Part shown: in pieces, positions 35,501-43,329 of the stretch | How the letters are laid out: the number at the start of each line of letters is the position of its first letter | How positions within the stretch are numbered: position 1 is the first letter of the stretch | DNA from: Arthrobacter sp. 9V | Lineage (GTDB): Bacteria > Actinomycetota > Actinomycetes > Actinomycetales > Micrococcaceae | Assembly (NCBI RefSeq): GCF_902506065.1 | Contig: NZ_LR732912.1 | Location: 1,617,630 to 1,681,629 of the forward strand | DNA length: 64,000 bases | Direction of reading: 5' to 3' | The notes under the pieces: generated by a model | Told to the model about the DNA's origin: nothing | The model's input: the letters and a program-made list of their open reading frames with translations, nothing else | Databases searched by the model: none | Translations under genes and position numbers: made by a program

Positions 35501-35813
35501 CCCGGTCCAGGTTGGACCCGTAAGTGAACACCATGGTGATCTGTGAAACGCCGTTGCGGGACGTTGAACTGGTGGATTCAAGCCCCTCCACGCTGTTCAA
35601 TGCTGTTTCCAGCGGCTGGCTCAACTGTTTGTCCACAACCTCCGGAGAGGCGCCCGGCATGGAGGTCACCACGGTGATCTGCGGAAACTCGATGGAGGGG
35701 ATGAGTTCCTGCTTGAGTGAACCCATGGTGATCACGCCGAACACCGCTGCAAAGACGGTGATCAGCGCGATCAGGGCCCGGTTTCCCAAGGACAGTTTGG
35801 CCAAGCGGAACAT
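32589..35813 (-). CDS. RND family efflux transporter (AcrB/SwrC-like)
   Basis: A 1074-residue RND protein with the N-terminal helix, periplasmic porter domains and about 12 membrane helices of the HAE1 branch. Signature segments are LIPSIEFPQITVVTSMPGAS, FTYGSNLDRARNQIDRAIS, VDDSIVVIENIKRHL and GIVVTNAIVLIDLINQYR. AGGAG lies before ATG 35813. No membrane fusion protein or outer membrane factor gene is adjacent, as expected for Gram-positive SwrC-type pumps. The C-terminus is low-complexity and rich in Gly/Ser. Confidence 0.93.
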   Translation of the reverse strand: MFRLAKLSLGNRALIALITVFAAVFGVITMGSLKQELIPSIEFPQITVVTSMPGASPEVVDKQLSQPLETALNSVEGLESTSSTSRNGVSQITMVFTYGSNLDRARNQIDRAISNAKRVLPADVEPQSIAGNISDFPIVYLAVSSDKPLSELNADLLRLSVPRLQKIEGVRGADVTGGSSQHILIKPRASDLATSGASVQSISNALKNNGTLVPVGTIEDQGKTLSLQLGSPVDSLDIIKGLPLAGAKNAATIGAVADVSIEDDAATSITRTNGKPTLALSVTKKPEGDTVAISHAVRDAVGPMETELGNNATFTPVFDQAPFIEKSIKDLTTEGLLGLGFAVAVILVFLMSVRSTLVTAVSIPLSLLITFIGISATGYSLNILTLGALTIAIGRVVDDSIVVIENIKRHLSYGEDKLTAILTSIREVAGAITASTLTTVAVFLPIAFVGDLAGELFRPFALTVTIALLSSLLVSLTIVPVLAYWFLPSPRTDAEAQASAKEAAEKAREAEQRSRLQRGYLPILAKTQKHPVITLSAAALILVATIAVSPLLATDLLGRSGENSMTVRQVLPAGTSLQATSDEASKVEESLKGVEGIKDVQVTSGNAQTGFAALTSTGSSNSTFTIVTDEKVNQSKLQDEVRAKLGRAAGKITVGSQQGGFGTSSTVDITIRAANSADLQTASDAMLKAMEGVPGSSEVATNLASKQSVVQVRVDRAKAVAAGLTEEQVGAFLASTVSPIPAGTVRIETNDYPVQIGEGTRFTSIAAVRALQLPTAGGGVALQTIAAVEQVDTPVSITSSNGQRTARVTVTPSGSNLGSVSTAVQERLAAVELPAGVTATIGGATTQQAESFRQLGLALLAAIAIVYVIMVAAFKSLIQPLILLVSVPFAATGAVGLLLVTGVPLGLPSLIGMLMLVGIVVTNAIVLIDLINQYRKPHDGSPGTNVADAITHGARQRLRPILMTALATVFALTPMALGLTGGGGFISQPLAIVVIGGLVSSTALTLVLVPVLYKLVEGRREKRDLQKALLDKPTVTSGDGTGRNGSSGSGEFQDWTTGMIPRVTGRRAAHHPAE

Positions 35814-35880
35814 TGCATTGACTCCTGCGGTCTACGTAACGATTCGACTGACGGGAACCGGCCGCAGCCCCGGGTGTGGC

Positions 35881-37386
35881 CTAGCTTTGGATGGCGTTGG
35901 CCACTTCCAATTGCAGTGACTTGGCGGTGCTTGCTTCCAGTTCGGCGGCCAGGTCAGGGTTTTCGTTGAGCTTGACGCCGTAGCCCGGCATCATGTCCTT
36001 GAGCTTGGATTGCCACCCCTTGAAGTTCTTGGGGAAGGACTTCTGCAACAGTTCAATCATGATGGGCACAGCGGTGGACGCTCCGGGGGAAGCGCCCAGC
36101 AGTGCGCCGATGGAACCATCGCGGGAAGCAATGACTTCAGTGCCGAACTGCAGGACACCACCCTTCTGCGGGTGTTTCTTAATGATCTGTACACGCTGGC
36201 CGGCAGTGATCAGTTCCCAATTGCCCCCGGAAGCTTCCGGGTAGTACTCGCGCAGGGCCTCAACCTTGGCCTCGTGCCGTTTGGCAACCTCCTTGATGAG
36301 GTAGGCGGTGAGGTCCATGTTGTCCTTGGCTACGGCCAGCATGGGAATGATGTTTCCGGGGCGGATGGACAGCGGAAGGTCCAGGTAGCTTGAGGTCTTC
36401 AGGAAGTTGGTGGAGAACCCGGCGTACGGGCCGAAGAGCAGGGAGCGCTTACCGTCCACGTAGCGGGTGTCCAGGTGCGGGACGGACATGGGCGGCGCAC
36501 CGACGGACGCCTGGCCGTAAACCTTTGCGCTGTGCTGCGAGGTGACGGCGTCGTCCGTGCAGCGGAAGAACTGGCCGGAGACGGGGAAGCCGCCGTAGCC
36601 CTTGCTTTCAGGGATGCCCGATGCCTGGAGCAGGTGGAGTGCGCCGCCGCCGGCTCCGACGAAGACGAACTTTGCGTGGATGCGGCCGTGCTCGCCGGAC
36701 TTGGGGTGCTTGATGGACAGATCCCAGCCACCGCCTGCTGCGCGGTGGATGTTGGTGACATCATGTCCGTAGTTGACCTCGGCACCGCTGCCCTGCAGGT
36801 AGTCCGTCAGCTCACGGGTCAAGGCGCCGAAATCGACGTCGGTGCCTTCAGCGGCGTGCGTTGCGGCCACGCGCTGCTTGCGGTCGCGGCCTTTGACGAT
36901 CAACGGGGCCCACTTGGCGATCTGGTCCTGGTCCTCGGTGTACTCCATGCTGCGGAACAGCGTGTTGGGCTTGAGAGCCTCGTACCGGGTCTTGAGGAAG
37001 TTAGCGTGGTCATCGCCAATCACGAAGCTCATGTGCGGAACCGTGTTGATGAAGCCCTTGGGGGACCCGATGACCTTGCTGTCCACAAGGTGGGACCAGA
37101 ACTGGCGGGAGAGCTGGAACTGCTCGTTGATGTGCAAGGCCTTGGACGGGTCCACGGAACCGTCTTTTGCTGCGGGGGAGTAGTTAAGCTCACACAGCGC
37201 AGCATGGCCCGTGCCGGCATTGTTCCAGGGTCCGGAACTCTCGAGCCCTGCTTCGTCGAGTCGTTCGAACAGGGAGATGGTCCAGGTGGGTTCAAGTTGC
37301 TTGATGAACGCACCAAGGGTGGCACTCATGATTCCACCGCCAATAAGGACGACGTCGGCATGTTGAGTCTTGGAAATGAAGGTCAC
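35881..37386 (-). CDS. mqo: Malate:quinone oxidoreductase
   Basis: A 501-residue FAD enzyme that oxidises malate to oxaloacetate and reduces quinone at the membrane. [20 protein letters not shown] is the dinucleotide-binding segment, [18 protein letters not shown] and GFPVSGQFF are Mqo signatures, and the C-terminal [17 protein letters not shown] is conserved. GTG 37386 has GGAG 7 bases upstream; TTG 37392 is too close to it. It lies 67 bases upstream of the RND exporter gene. Confidence 0.95.
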   Translation of the reverse strand: MTFISKTQHADVVLIGGGIMSATLGAFIKQLEPTWTISLFERLDEAGLESSGPWNNAGTGHAALCELNYSPAAKDGSVDPSKALHINEQFQLSRQFWSHLVDSKVIGSPKGFINTVPHMSFVIGDDHANFLKTRYEALKPNTLFRSMEYTEDQDQIAKWAPLIVKGRDRKQRVAATHAAEGTDVDFGALTRELTDYLQGSGAEVNYGHDVTNIHRAAGGGWDLSIKHPKSGEHGRIHAKFVFVGAGGGALHLLQASGIPESKGYGGFPVSGQFFRCTDDAVTSQHSAKVYGQASVGAPPMSVPHLDTRYVDGKRSLLFGPYAGFSTNFLKTSSYLDLPLSIRPGNIIPMLAVAKDNMDLTAYLIKEVAKRHEAKVEALREYYPEASGGNWELITAGQRVQIIKKHPQKGGVLQFGTEVIASRDGSIGALLGASPGASTAVPIMIELLQKSFPKNFKGWQSKLKDMMPGYGVKLNENPDLAAELEASTAKSLQLEVANAIQS

Positions 37387-37465
37387 GATCAATCTCCGTT
37401 AGCGGCGGCACTGGCTGTCACAGAATATCCCCGCGCAGACTCAATACTGAAATTGCGGGGAATCG

Positions 37466-39133
37466 TCAAGGCTTTAGGCGGACGTTTGTGAAAACTTCGT
37501 TGAGGACCGGGGACGCCGGGTAGCTTTCCACCTTGTTGGACAGAGCCAGCGCCGAGATGGGGAAGGCAATGGGCACAGCCGGTACGGACGCCGCGATCTC
37601 CGCGTTGATGGCCTGGTACTGCGCGTTACGGTCATCGCCGTCGGGCATGGCCCTCGCGCGTTCTATCTTGTGGAACACTTCTGAGTCCGCGTACCCGAAC
37701 TCGGCGCGGGTTTCGCCGAAGAGCGGTCCCAGGAAGTTGTCTGCATCTGCGTAGGACCCGTTCCAACCGAGCAGGTGAAGTCCCCTGTCGCCGGCCGACT
37801 GGACTCGTTGGAGGTAGCCGTCTTCCCAGTCGATGGGAACCGGCTTGATGTTGAAGCCGACAGCGACGAGTTGGCGGCTGAGCTCCGCGTAGATCTTCTC
37901 GGGAGTGGGCATGTACGCCCGTGTTGCGTTGAGCGGGTAGTAGAACTTCAGCTCTTCGCCCTTGTAGCCGGCCTTCTTCAACAGCTCCTTCGCTTTCTCC
38001 GGGTTGTATCCGAGGGAAGGAGCGTTGTTGTTGAAGCCGCTGAGTTTGGGCGGCACGAACTGTGATGCCTGTGCCGTGTTGTCGATGAAGAACTTGCGGA
38101 TCAAGGTCTGTTTGTCGATCGCCATCTCGATCGCTTGGCGCACTTCAGGCTTTTCCAGTGGTGCAACGGCCTGGTTGATCCCCAAATACATCACCGAGAA
38201 GGGGTCACGCTGGATGATCTGGACACCCTTTTTGACCAATTGGTCAAAGGTCCCGGAGGTCACGAGGTCGTAGGCATCAATCTTGCCGTCAAGGAGGGCC
38301 TGCTGGCGTGACTCGGCGCGATCGTAGGGGATGAAGTTGATGGTTGCTATTTGGCCTTTGTTGCCCCAATAGCCTTTGTAGCTGGACAGTGTGAGCTTTT
38401 TCTCATCCCACCCGGTGAACTCATAGGGTCCCGTGCCTACCGGATGGCCGGCATAGGTGGACATGGCCTGGCCGTTCCGTACCTGGTCAAGGACGTTGGC
38501 TTTCTGCGCCTCCATGGCGGCAGGGGATGAGATTGCGAAGGCCGGCAGCGTCAGTGCCTGAAGGAACCCGGTGAACGGGCGCGTCAGATTGATCCGGACA
38601 TCTCCGGCCGAGACCACCTTGCATTCTTTAAAGATGGAAAACACCGGCTGGTCCGAGTAAGCCTTGAAGACGCTTTGGAAGGAAATTCCGGGCGCCTGAT
38701 TCCGGAGGTCTTCCGGAAACGTGAACCAGCGGTTGAAGTTGGCGCATACAGCCGTTGCATCAAATGCAGTGCCATCGTGAAAGGTCACGCCGGAACGAAG
38801 CTTGAAGTCATAGCTGAGCCCGTTGTTGCTGTCCTTCCACTCCGTGGCGAGGAGGGGAGTGGTTTGCCCTGTTTCGCCATCCACCCCCACGAGTCCTTCG
38901 AGGACCTGGCGGGTGACCCGGTAGGACTCGGAATCGGCGGTCACGGCAGGATCAAGGCCCAAAGGCATGGACGCTGTACCGAAATTGAAAGTTGCTGTCG
39001 GTTCAACAGTGGGGGAACTGCCGGTGGACGACGACGGTGACGGTCCCGGGGTTCCGGTGCACCCTGCCAACCCCAAAGCCAGTACGGCAGCTCCGAACTG
39101 CATGCTTAGGCGCCGCATTTTGCTGCTTGCCAC
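37466..39133 (-). CDS. Orphan solute-binding lipoprotein, family 5 (peptide/nickel type)
   Basis: A 555-residue lipoprotein from GTG 39133 (GAGGGG 7 bases upstream). The lipobox LAGC is near residue 25, followed by a Ser/Thr/Pro linker and a SBP_bac_5 domain (SYDFKLRSGVTFHDGTAFDA, AIEMAIDKQTLIRKFF). Family 5 proteins bind oligopeptides, dipeptides or nickel chelates. No permease or ATPase genes are adjacent, so it must work with a transporter encoded elsewhere. A longer frame to 39340 runs into the tRNA-Leu gene and is rejected. Confidence 0.9.
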   Translation of the reverse strand: MASSKMRRLSMQFGAAVLALGLAGCTGTPGPSPSSSTGSSPTVEPTATFNFGTASMPLGLDPAVTADSESYRVTRQVLEGLVGVDGETGQTTPLLATEWKDSNNGLSYDFKLRSGVTFHDGTAFDATAVCANFNRWFTFPEDLRNQAPGISFQSVFKAYSDQPVFSIFKECKVVSAGDVRINLTRPFTGFLQALTLPAFAISSPAAMEAQKANVLDQVRNGQAMSTYAGHPVGTGPYEFTGWDEKKLTLSSYKGYWGNKGQIATINFIPYDRAESRQQALLDGKIDAYDLVTSGTFDQLVKKGVQIIQRDPFSVMYLGINQAVAPLEKPEVRQAIEMAIDKQTLIRKFFIDNTAQASQFVPPKLSGFNNNAPSLGYNPEKAKELLKKAGYKGEELKFYYPLNATRAYMPTPEKIYAELSRQLVAVGFNIKPVPIDWEDGYLQRVQSAGDRGLHLLGWNGSYADADNFLGPLFGETRAEFGYADSEVFHKIERARAMPDGDDRNAQYQAINAEIAASVPAVPIAFPISALALSNKVESYPASPVLNEVFTNVRLKP

Positions 39134-39260
39134 TCGTGTCCCCTCAAGCCGGTTGGAAGTGCTGTGGCCGGCTTCGGCCAGACCGCATTCCAGTCTAGTT
39201 GAACGTCCTGAGTGCGCTTTCCAGCACACTTCCAGGAGTCCCCCGGCTGCTTGAGGAGAA

Positions 39261-39292
39261 AAATACCCCCGGTCCTGCAACCGGGGGTATTT
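39261..39292 (-). terminator. Intrinsic terminator of tRNA-Leu
   Basis: AAATACCCCCGGT and ACCGGGGGTATTT (39261-39273 with 39280-39292) pair perfectly around a 6-base loop, 9 bases after the 3' end of tRNA-Leu on the minus strand, with A/T flanks. Confidence 0.85.
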
Positions 39293-39301
39293 ACGTATCT
39301 G

Positions 39302-39383
39302 TGCGCAAGGGGGGACTTGAACCCCCACGCCCGAAGGCACAGGAACCTAAATCCTGCGTGTCTGCCAATTTCACCACTCGCGC
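39302..39383 (-). tRNA. tRNA-Leu (anticodon TAG)
   Basis: An 82-base class II tRNA. The acceptor arms GCGCGAG and CTTGCGC pair with one G-T wobble, the anticodon stem CAGGA/TCCTG holds the loop TTTAGGT (anticodon TAG), a long variable arm is present, and the T loop is TTCAAGT. The terminal CCA is not encoded. Confidence 0.93.
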
Positions 39384-39444
39384 TGGCAGGCAATCAGCCG
39401 CATGAACAGAGGGCCACTGCCTTTACCGGCCTCCAGTGTACCCG

Positions 39445-39918
39445 CTAGTTGTCCAGCTTGAGATCCCGCCGGAGCTTGGCCACGTGCCCGGTGGCGCGCA
39501 CGTTGTATTGGGCCAGGGAAATCTTTCCCTCGGGGTCAATCACCAAGGTGGATCGGATGAGTCCCATGTAGCTGCGCCCGTAGTTCTTTTTCTCCCCCCA
39601 GGCCCCGTACGCCTCGGCTACTGCATGGTCCTCGTCCGAGAGCAGCCGGAAGGTCAGCTGTTCTTCTTCGGCGAACTTTGCAAGTGCCTTGACGGAATCG
39701 GGGGAGACGCCCACAACTTCGTATCCGGCAGCCTGCAGGGACGCCAGCGTGTCGCGGAAATCGCATGCTTCTTTGGTACATCCGGGAGTGGAAGCCGCAG
39801 GGTAGAAATAGAGGATGGTTTTGTGTCCGCGAAGGTCCGACAAGCTCACGCTTTTGCCGGTTTCATCCTGAAGTGTGAAGTCCGGGGCGATGTCGCCCGG
39901 GATAAGTCGTTCAGCCAA
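39445..39918 (-). CDS. bcp: Peroxiredoxin, BCP/PrxQ type
   Basis: A 157-residue thiol peroxidase. The peroxidatic and resolving cysteines are in STPGCTKEACDFRD, five residues apart as in PrxQ/BCP proteins, and ILYFYPAA precedes them. It detoxifies hydroperoxides in the cytoplasm, recharged by thioredoxin or mycothiol systems. It is divergent from a MarR gene. Confidence 0.94.
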   Translation of the reverse strand: MAERLIPGDIAPDFTLQDETGKSVSLSDLRGHKTILYFYPAASTPGCTKEACDFRDTLASLQAAGYEVVGVSPDSVKALAKFAEEEQLTFRLLSDEDHAVAEAYGAWGEKKNYGRSYMGLIRSTLVIDPEGKISLAQYNVRATGHVAKLRRDLKLDN

Positions 39919-39990
39919 AATATGCTCCTTGCCAATGTTCGCGATTTTTCAGTTTAGTGGGAGAAGCCGCGTCCTCCCCGCTTCCGCGCA

Positions 39991-39996
39991 TATACT
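39991..39996 (+). promoter_or_regulatory. -10 box of marR-type gene (leaderless)
   Basis: TATACT lies 6 bases before ATG 40003 with no ribosome site in between, the clearest leaderless start in the window. Confidence 0.6.
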
Positions 39997-40002
39997 GTCG
40001 GC

Positions 40003-40458
40003 ATGCCAGATATGGAGAGATGGCCCACCACCCGCTTGCTTTCGACAGCTGCGCGCCTGGTGGAAATCTCGTGGAACGAAAAATTGAAGTCCATCGGTCT
40101 TACCCACGCCGGTGTCATTGCCATGCAAGTGTTGGCTGCCAAGGGTGCCATCACCCAGGCGGCGTTGGCCGAAGTTGCACGGGTCAAGGCCCAGACGATG
40201 GGTACTACCCTCGCAAGGCTTGAGCTGCACGGGCATGTCACCCGGCAACGTAGCGATTCAGACCGCCGAAGTCACGTGGTGACCCTTACTGACGCCGGTA
40301 TTGCAGCACTTGCAGAAGCTGTAAAGCTTGAGCAGGATGTTTTGTCTCCCGTTGCCGTGGATACCGCGCGGCTTCGCGAGGAACTTCGGATCGTTGTCCG
40401 GGGCCTGGCCGGGCTGCCGGCGCCGGAGCAAGCAGACACCGATTTGCCGCAAGCCTGA
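40003..40458 (+). CDS. MarR family regulator, divergent from bcp
   Basis: A 151-residue winged-helix protein (LTHAGVIAMQVLAAKGAITQ, TMGTTLARLELHGHVTR, SDSDRRSHVVTLTDAG). It contains no cysteine, so it cannot sense peroxide by thiol oxidation like OhrR, despite being divergent from a peroxiredoxin. The leaderless start at 40003 fixes the N-terminus; an internal ATG at 40012 is less likely. Confidence 0.88.
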   Translation: MPDMERWPTTRLLSTAARLVEISWNEKLKSIGLTHAGVIAMQVLAAKGAITQAALAEVARVKAQTMGTTLARLELHGHVTRQRSDSDRRSHVVTLTDAGIAALAEAVKLEQDVLSPVAVDTARLREELRIVVRGLAGLPAPEQADTDLPQA

Positions 40459-40509
40459 CCCAAGACCCTGGCCGGGGCTTCCTTCGGGTGGCTCCGGCAA
40501 GAAAACGTA

Positions 40510-40547
40510 AAAAGGCTCCGGATCGTCTCTACGATCCGGAGCCTTTT
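40510..40547. terminator. Bidirectional terminator: marR and tRNA-Lys (copy 1)
   Basis: A perfect 17-bp inverted repeat (40510-40526 with 40531-40547) and a 4-base loop, starting AAAA and ending TTTT. It lies 5 bases after tRNA-Lys copy 1 on the minus strand and about 50 bases after the marR gene on the plus strand, so it can serve both. Confidence 0.9.
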
Positions 40548-40551
40548 CTTG

Positions 40552-40627
40552 TGGTGCACCCCCCGGGACTCGAACCCGGAACCCATTGATTAAGAGTCAA
40601 TTGCTCTGCCAGTTGAGCTAGAGGTGC
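40552..40627 (-). tRNA. tRNA-Lys (anticodon CTT), copy 1
   Basis: A 76-base tRNA including an encoded CCA. Acceptor stem GCACCTC/GGGGTGC, anticodon stem ATTGA/TCAAT with loop CTCTTAA (anticodon CTT), and T loop TTCGAGT. It is identical over its full length to copy 2 at 40821-40896. Confidence 0.95.
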
Positions 40628-40671
40628 GGCTATTGTTTCGGTCCATTAGAGGAATTCGCATTCCCCGTTGA

Positions 40672-40697
40672 CCTCCGCAACGACAAAAACTCTACAC
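40672..40697 (-). promoter_or_regulatory. Promoter/5' leader block of tRNA-Lys copy 1
   Basis: On the minus strand a TAGAGT -10 box is followed by a leader that is nearly the same as the one before copy 2 (40943-40969): CTCCGCAACGACA and ACTCTACAC on the plus strand occur in both. Confidence 0.5.
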
Positions 40698-40780
40698 CAG
40701 TTTTTTGTGGCCAATGACCACAATGGGCAAGGCGTGATGTACGCCATGTAGTTGGCTTTCAGAACTGGAGCGAATAACAC

Positions 40781-40817
40781 AAAAGGCCTTGGAGTGATAT
40801 TCACTCCAAGGCCTTTT
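40781..40817 (-). terminator. Intrinsic terminator of tRNA-Lys (copy 2)
   Basis: A perfect 17-bp inverted repeat (40781-40797 with 40801-40817) with a 3-base loop, starting AAAA and ending TTTT. It lies just after tRNA-Lys copy 2 and before the promoter block of copy 1. Confidence 0.9.
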
Positions 40818-40820
40818 CCT

Positions 40821-40896
40821 TGGTGCACCCCCCGGGACTCGAACCCGGAACCCATTGATTAAGAGTCAATTGCTCTGCCAGTTGAGCTAGAGGTGC
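40821..40896 (-). tRNA. tRNA-Lys (anticodon CTT), copy 2
   Basis: Identical to copy 1, 76 bases with encoded CCA and anticodon CTT. It has its own promoter block at 40943-40969 and its own terminator, so the two genes are separate transcription units in tandem. Confidence 0.95.
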
Positions 40897-40942
40897 AGCT
40901 GTTGATTTCGATCTCACCCGAGAGCTTTTCTTTCTCCGGCGA

Positions 40943-40969
40943 TCTCCGCAACGACATGTAACTCTACAC
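40943..40969 (-). promoter_or_regulatory. Promoter/5' leader block of tRNA-Lys copy 2
   Basis: A TAGAGT -10 box on the minus strand with a leader matching the copy 1 block apart from a few bases; the sequence between this block and the tRNA is not conserved between the copies. Confidence 0.5.
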
Positions 40970-41013
40970 GACTTCCGCCGAAGTGGGAAATCTGCGGCTC
41001 CCCGCCGGTGGCT

Positions 41014-42141
41014 TCACCCGCTTAGCCTCAGAATCAGCGCAAAATCAGGGTTCTTGTTGTTGCTGATCACCCAAACGGTACCGTCGGGAGCGCGTGCAAC
41101 ATCCCTCAAGCGCCCATATTCTCCTGTGAAATAAGCCACAGGCGAGCCCGCCGTCTCGCCATCCAGCGGAACCGCCCAGAGCCGTTGCCCTCTAAGAGCA
41201 CCTGTATAGGCAACACCGTCAACAATTTCGAGCCCGCTGGGTGAGGCATCGGACGTAGACGGCCAGACCACTTTCGCATCGATCAGGCCGCTGCGGCCCG
41301 GGGCTCCGGTCACTGTGGGCCAACCGTAGTTGCCTCCAGGGATGATCAGATTGAGTTCGTCATCCACATCCGGGCCGAATTCGCTGGCCCAAAGACGTCC
41401 GTCGCTGTCCCACGCCAGTCCCTGCACGTTTCGGTGCCCGTAGCTGTACACAGGATTGTCGCCAAAAGGATTCCCCGGTGCAGGGCGGCCCTCGGGCGTG
41501 AGCCGAAGGATCTTGCCACCCAGGGCGTTTCTGTCTTGGGGCTGTTCCCGGCGTTGCGAGTCGCCAGTGCCTACGTAGAGGAATCCATCCGGGCCGAACC
41601 GGATCCGGCCACCGTTATGCGTGGAGGCCTTGGGCATTCCCGCAAAGATCACCTCAGGCTCACCCAAAACCAAGGAACCGCCTGTACCCCCGGTCAGTTT
41701 CATCCGCGCAACCCGGTTATCGCCCGGAGAGGTGAAGTATGCGTACAACCAGCGGTCCGATGCGAAGTCTGGAGAAAGAGCCAAGCCCAATAGGCCGCCT
41801 TCTCCGCCAGGGTCGACGCCGGGCACCGTGCCAACGGTTGTGGCTTGGCCGTTTCGGATGCTCTTGATCCGGCCGGAGTCGCGCTCGGACACCAAAGCTG
41901 TGCCGTCCGGCAAGAAGACCACCGACCACGGCAGCTCCAGTCCGACGTCGAGCTTTTGAGCCACTTCCGGTACAGCAGTGGTGCCTTGGCTTAGCGATGT
42001 CCGGGGTGTGGCCGCGGTGCCGGGCGAGGACGGGCTGCCGGTACATGCCGTCAAGACAAGCAACGGGGCAAGCAGCAGGGCAAGAGCAAAGGCAGGCACC
42101 AGACGCTTTCGACGTCCCGAAGGGTGCCTGCCTTTGTTCAT
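41014..42141 (-). CDS. PQQ-type sugar dehydrogenase (glucose/sorbosone family) lipoprotein
   Basis: A 375-residue lipoprotein (lipobox LTAC near residue 33) with a GSDH beta-propeller: ELPWSVVFLPDGTALVSERD, GGEGGLLGLALSPDF, HNGGRIRFGPDGFLYVGTGD and GGKILRLTPEG. The family includes soluble PQQ glucose dehydrogenase and other aldose dehydrogenases; many actinobacterial members have unknown substrates. It acts outside the membrane. It follows the acidic membrane protein after 39 bases on the same strand. Confidence 0.9.
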   Translation of the reverse strand: MNKGRHPSGRRKRLVPAFALALLLAPLLVLTACTGSPSSPGTAATPRTSLSQGTTAVPEVAQKLDVGLELPWSVVFLPDGTALVSERDSGRIKSIRNGQATTVGTVPGVDPGGEGGLLGLALSPDFASDRWLYAYFTSPGDNRVARMKLTGGTGGSLVLGEPEVIFAGMPKASTHNGGRIRFGPDGFLYVGTGDSQRREQPQDRNALGGKILRLTPEGRPAPGNPFGDNPVYSYGHRNVQGLAWDSDGRLWASEFGPDVDDELNLIIPGGNYGWPTVTGAPGRSGLIDAKVVWPSTSDASPSGLEIVDGVAYTGALRGQRLWAVPLDGETAGSPVAYFTGEYGRLRDVARAPDGTVWVISNNKNPDFALILRLSG

Positions 42142-42180
42142 GACTGCCGTATTTCTGTATTCCTGACCGGCGGCCGGGTC

Positions 42181-43149
42181 TCAGTGCCTGCTTCGGCGGG
42201 GTGGCCGGAAGCCGGCAGCTTCGGCGTGGGCGGATGATTCGAACCACACATCCGCAGGTGCTTCGTCATAGCCCGCAGTATCTTCGTCGTGGTAAGTCAT
42301 GGCAGATGCGCTGGCTTTGACGGGATAAGCGTCCCCTGGTGAGCTGGAGGAGCCTGTACCGTAAGGGTGCTCGACGGCCAGATGACCTGAGCCCGCCGAA
42401 TCTTCGGCCGCGGCGGACTCGGCCCCAGGCAGTGTGGGTGAATGGGCGTCGGTGTACTCGTGGTGATGGATCGGGGCGCCGCCGGCATCCGTCCATGAAG
42501 ATTCCCACTCCGCCTTGTCTGCCGCAGAGTCCGTGCTTTCTGCGTCCATACGCGCTTCCCCATAAGCCTCCGGGGCAGAGGCGGCCGGAGAACCTGCGTC
42601 CCAGTCATCCACATCGCCGGCGTCTGCCGCGTGAACCTTCGCCTCAGTGTCCACTACGGGTTCGTCCACTACCGGCTCCGCAATCACAGGCTCCGCCACG
42701 GAAGGGGACGCGATGACAGGTTCCTCAACGGTCAGCCCTGGTGTTGATGCCGGCTGAACGTCAGAGGCGACAACCGCCGGTGAATCATTGACGACGGTAG
42801 ACGGCCCGGGCTCCACGTCAGCTCCGGCGGGGGAGGCGCCGTGCGTCTCGTCGGTGACATCAGGTTCGTCCATTGTTGGGCCGCTGCCCTCGGCGGCTGA
42901 CTTTCCAAGATTGGTCACCCCCGCCAAACCCGCCACGCCAGCTGCGGCTACTCCGGTATCCGGTATGGAGCCGGTGTTGCCGGACTCCATCGCTGCTGGT
43001 GCGGTAGTGCCGGATGTTCCCGAAATACGGTCATCGGCGGGAGCTTGGCGTGAGTGGGTGTCGATATTTCCCGTCTTGTTGCGGTTCATCAGCCACCAAA
43101 CAATCGCGACAACCAAAACAATGACAATGACCCAAATTAACCAGTCCAT
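42181..43149 (-). CDS. Membrane-anchored acidic low-complexity protein
   Basis: A 322-residue protein from ATG 43149 (AAGG upstream). Residues 3-18 (WLIWVIVIVLVVAIVWW) form a single N-terminal helix; the rest is hydrophilic and acidic, rich in Ala, Glu, Asp, Ser and Val, with repeated words such as EPVIA and EPVVD around residues 145-180 and a basic end (RPPRRSRH). I recognise no domain. The layout suggests a membrane-tethered, largely disordered cytoplasmic or extracellular tail. Confidence 0.75.
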   Translation of the reverse strand: MDWLIWVIVIVLVVAIVWWLMNRNKTGNIDTHSRQAPADDRISGTSGTTAPAAMESGNTGSIPDTGVAAAGVAGLAGVTNLGKSAAEGSGPTMDEPDVTDETHGASPAGADVEPGPSTVVNDSPAVVASDVQPASTPGLTVEEPVIASPSVAEPVIAEPVVDEPVVDTEAKVHAADAGDVDDWDAGSPAASAPEAYGEARMDAESTDSAADKAEWESSWTDAGGAPIHHHEYTDAHSPTLPGAESAAAEDSAGSGHLAVEHPYGTGSSSSPGDAYPVKASASAMTYHDEDTAGYDEAPADVWFESSAHAEAAGFRPPRRSRH

Positions 43150-43329
43150 GGTGAAGGCCCTTCTGCTCACAGGGGTGCAGCTCGTGGTATTCCCGACGTT
43201 ACGTGCCTGCAATTGGGCTGTCCAGCGTTTGACCTGCTGCTTCGCCCGAAATTATCAGTTTCCTGACTATACGGGCGCGGGGAATAATTCGGGGCGGGGT
43301 ATTTCCCTTCAGTCGCCTAGTCTGGCTCC
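43150..43329. promoter_or_regulatory. Divergent intergenic region with lysR leaderless promoter
   Basis: The 180-base gap holds both promoters. On the plus strand TAGTCT (43318-43323) is 6 bases before the lysR ATG. No clear T-N11-A LysR box stands out by eye. Confidence 0.45.

Noticed and set aside
39134..39340. Longer start of the family-5 solute-binding protein
   Set aside because: It would run through the tRNA-Leu gene and its terminator; the lipoprotein signal fits the start at 39133.
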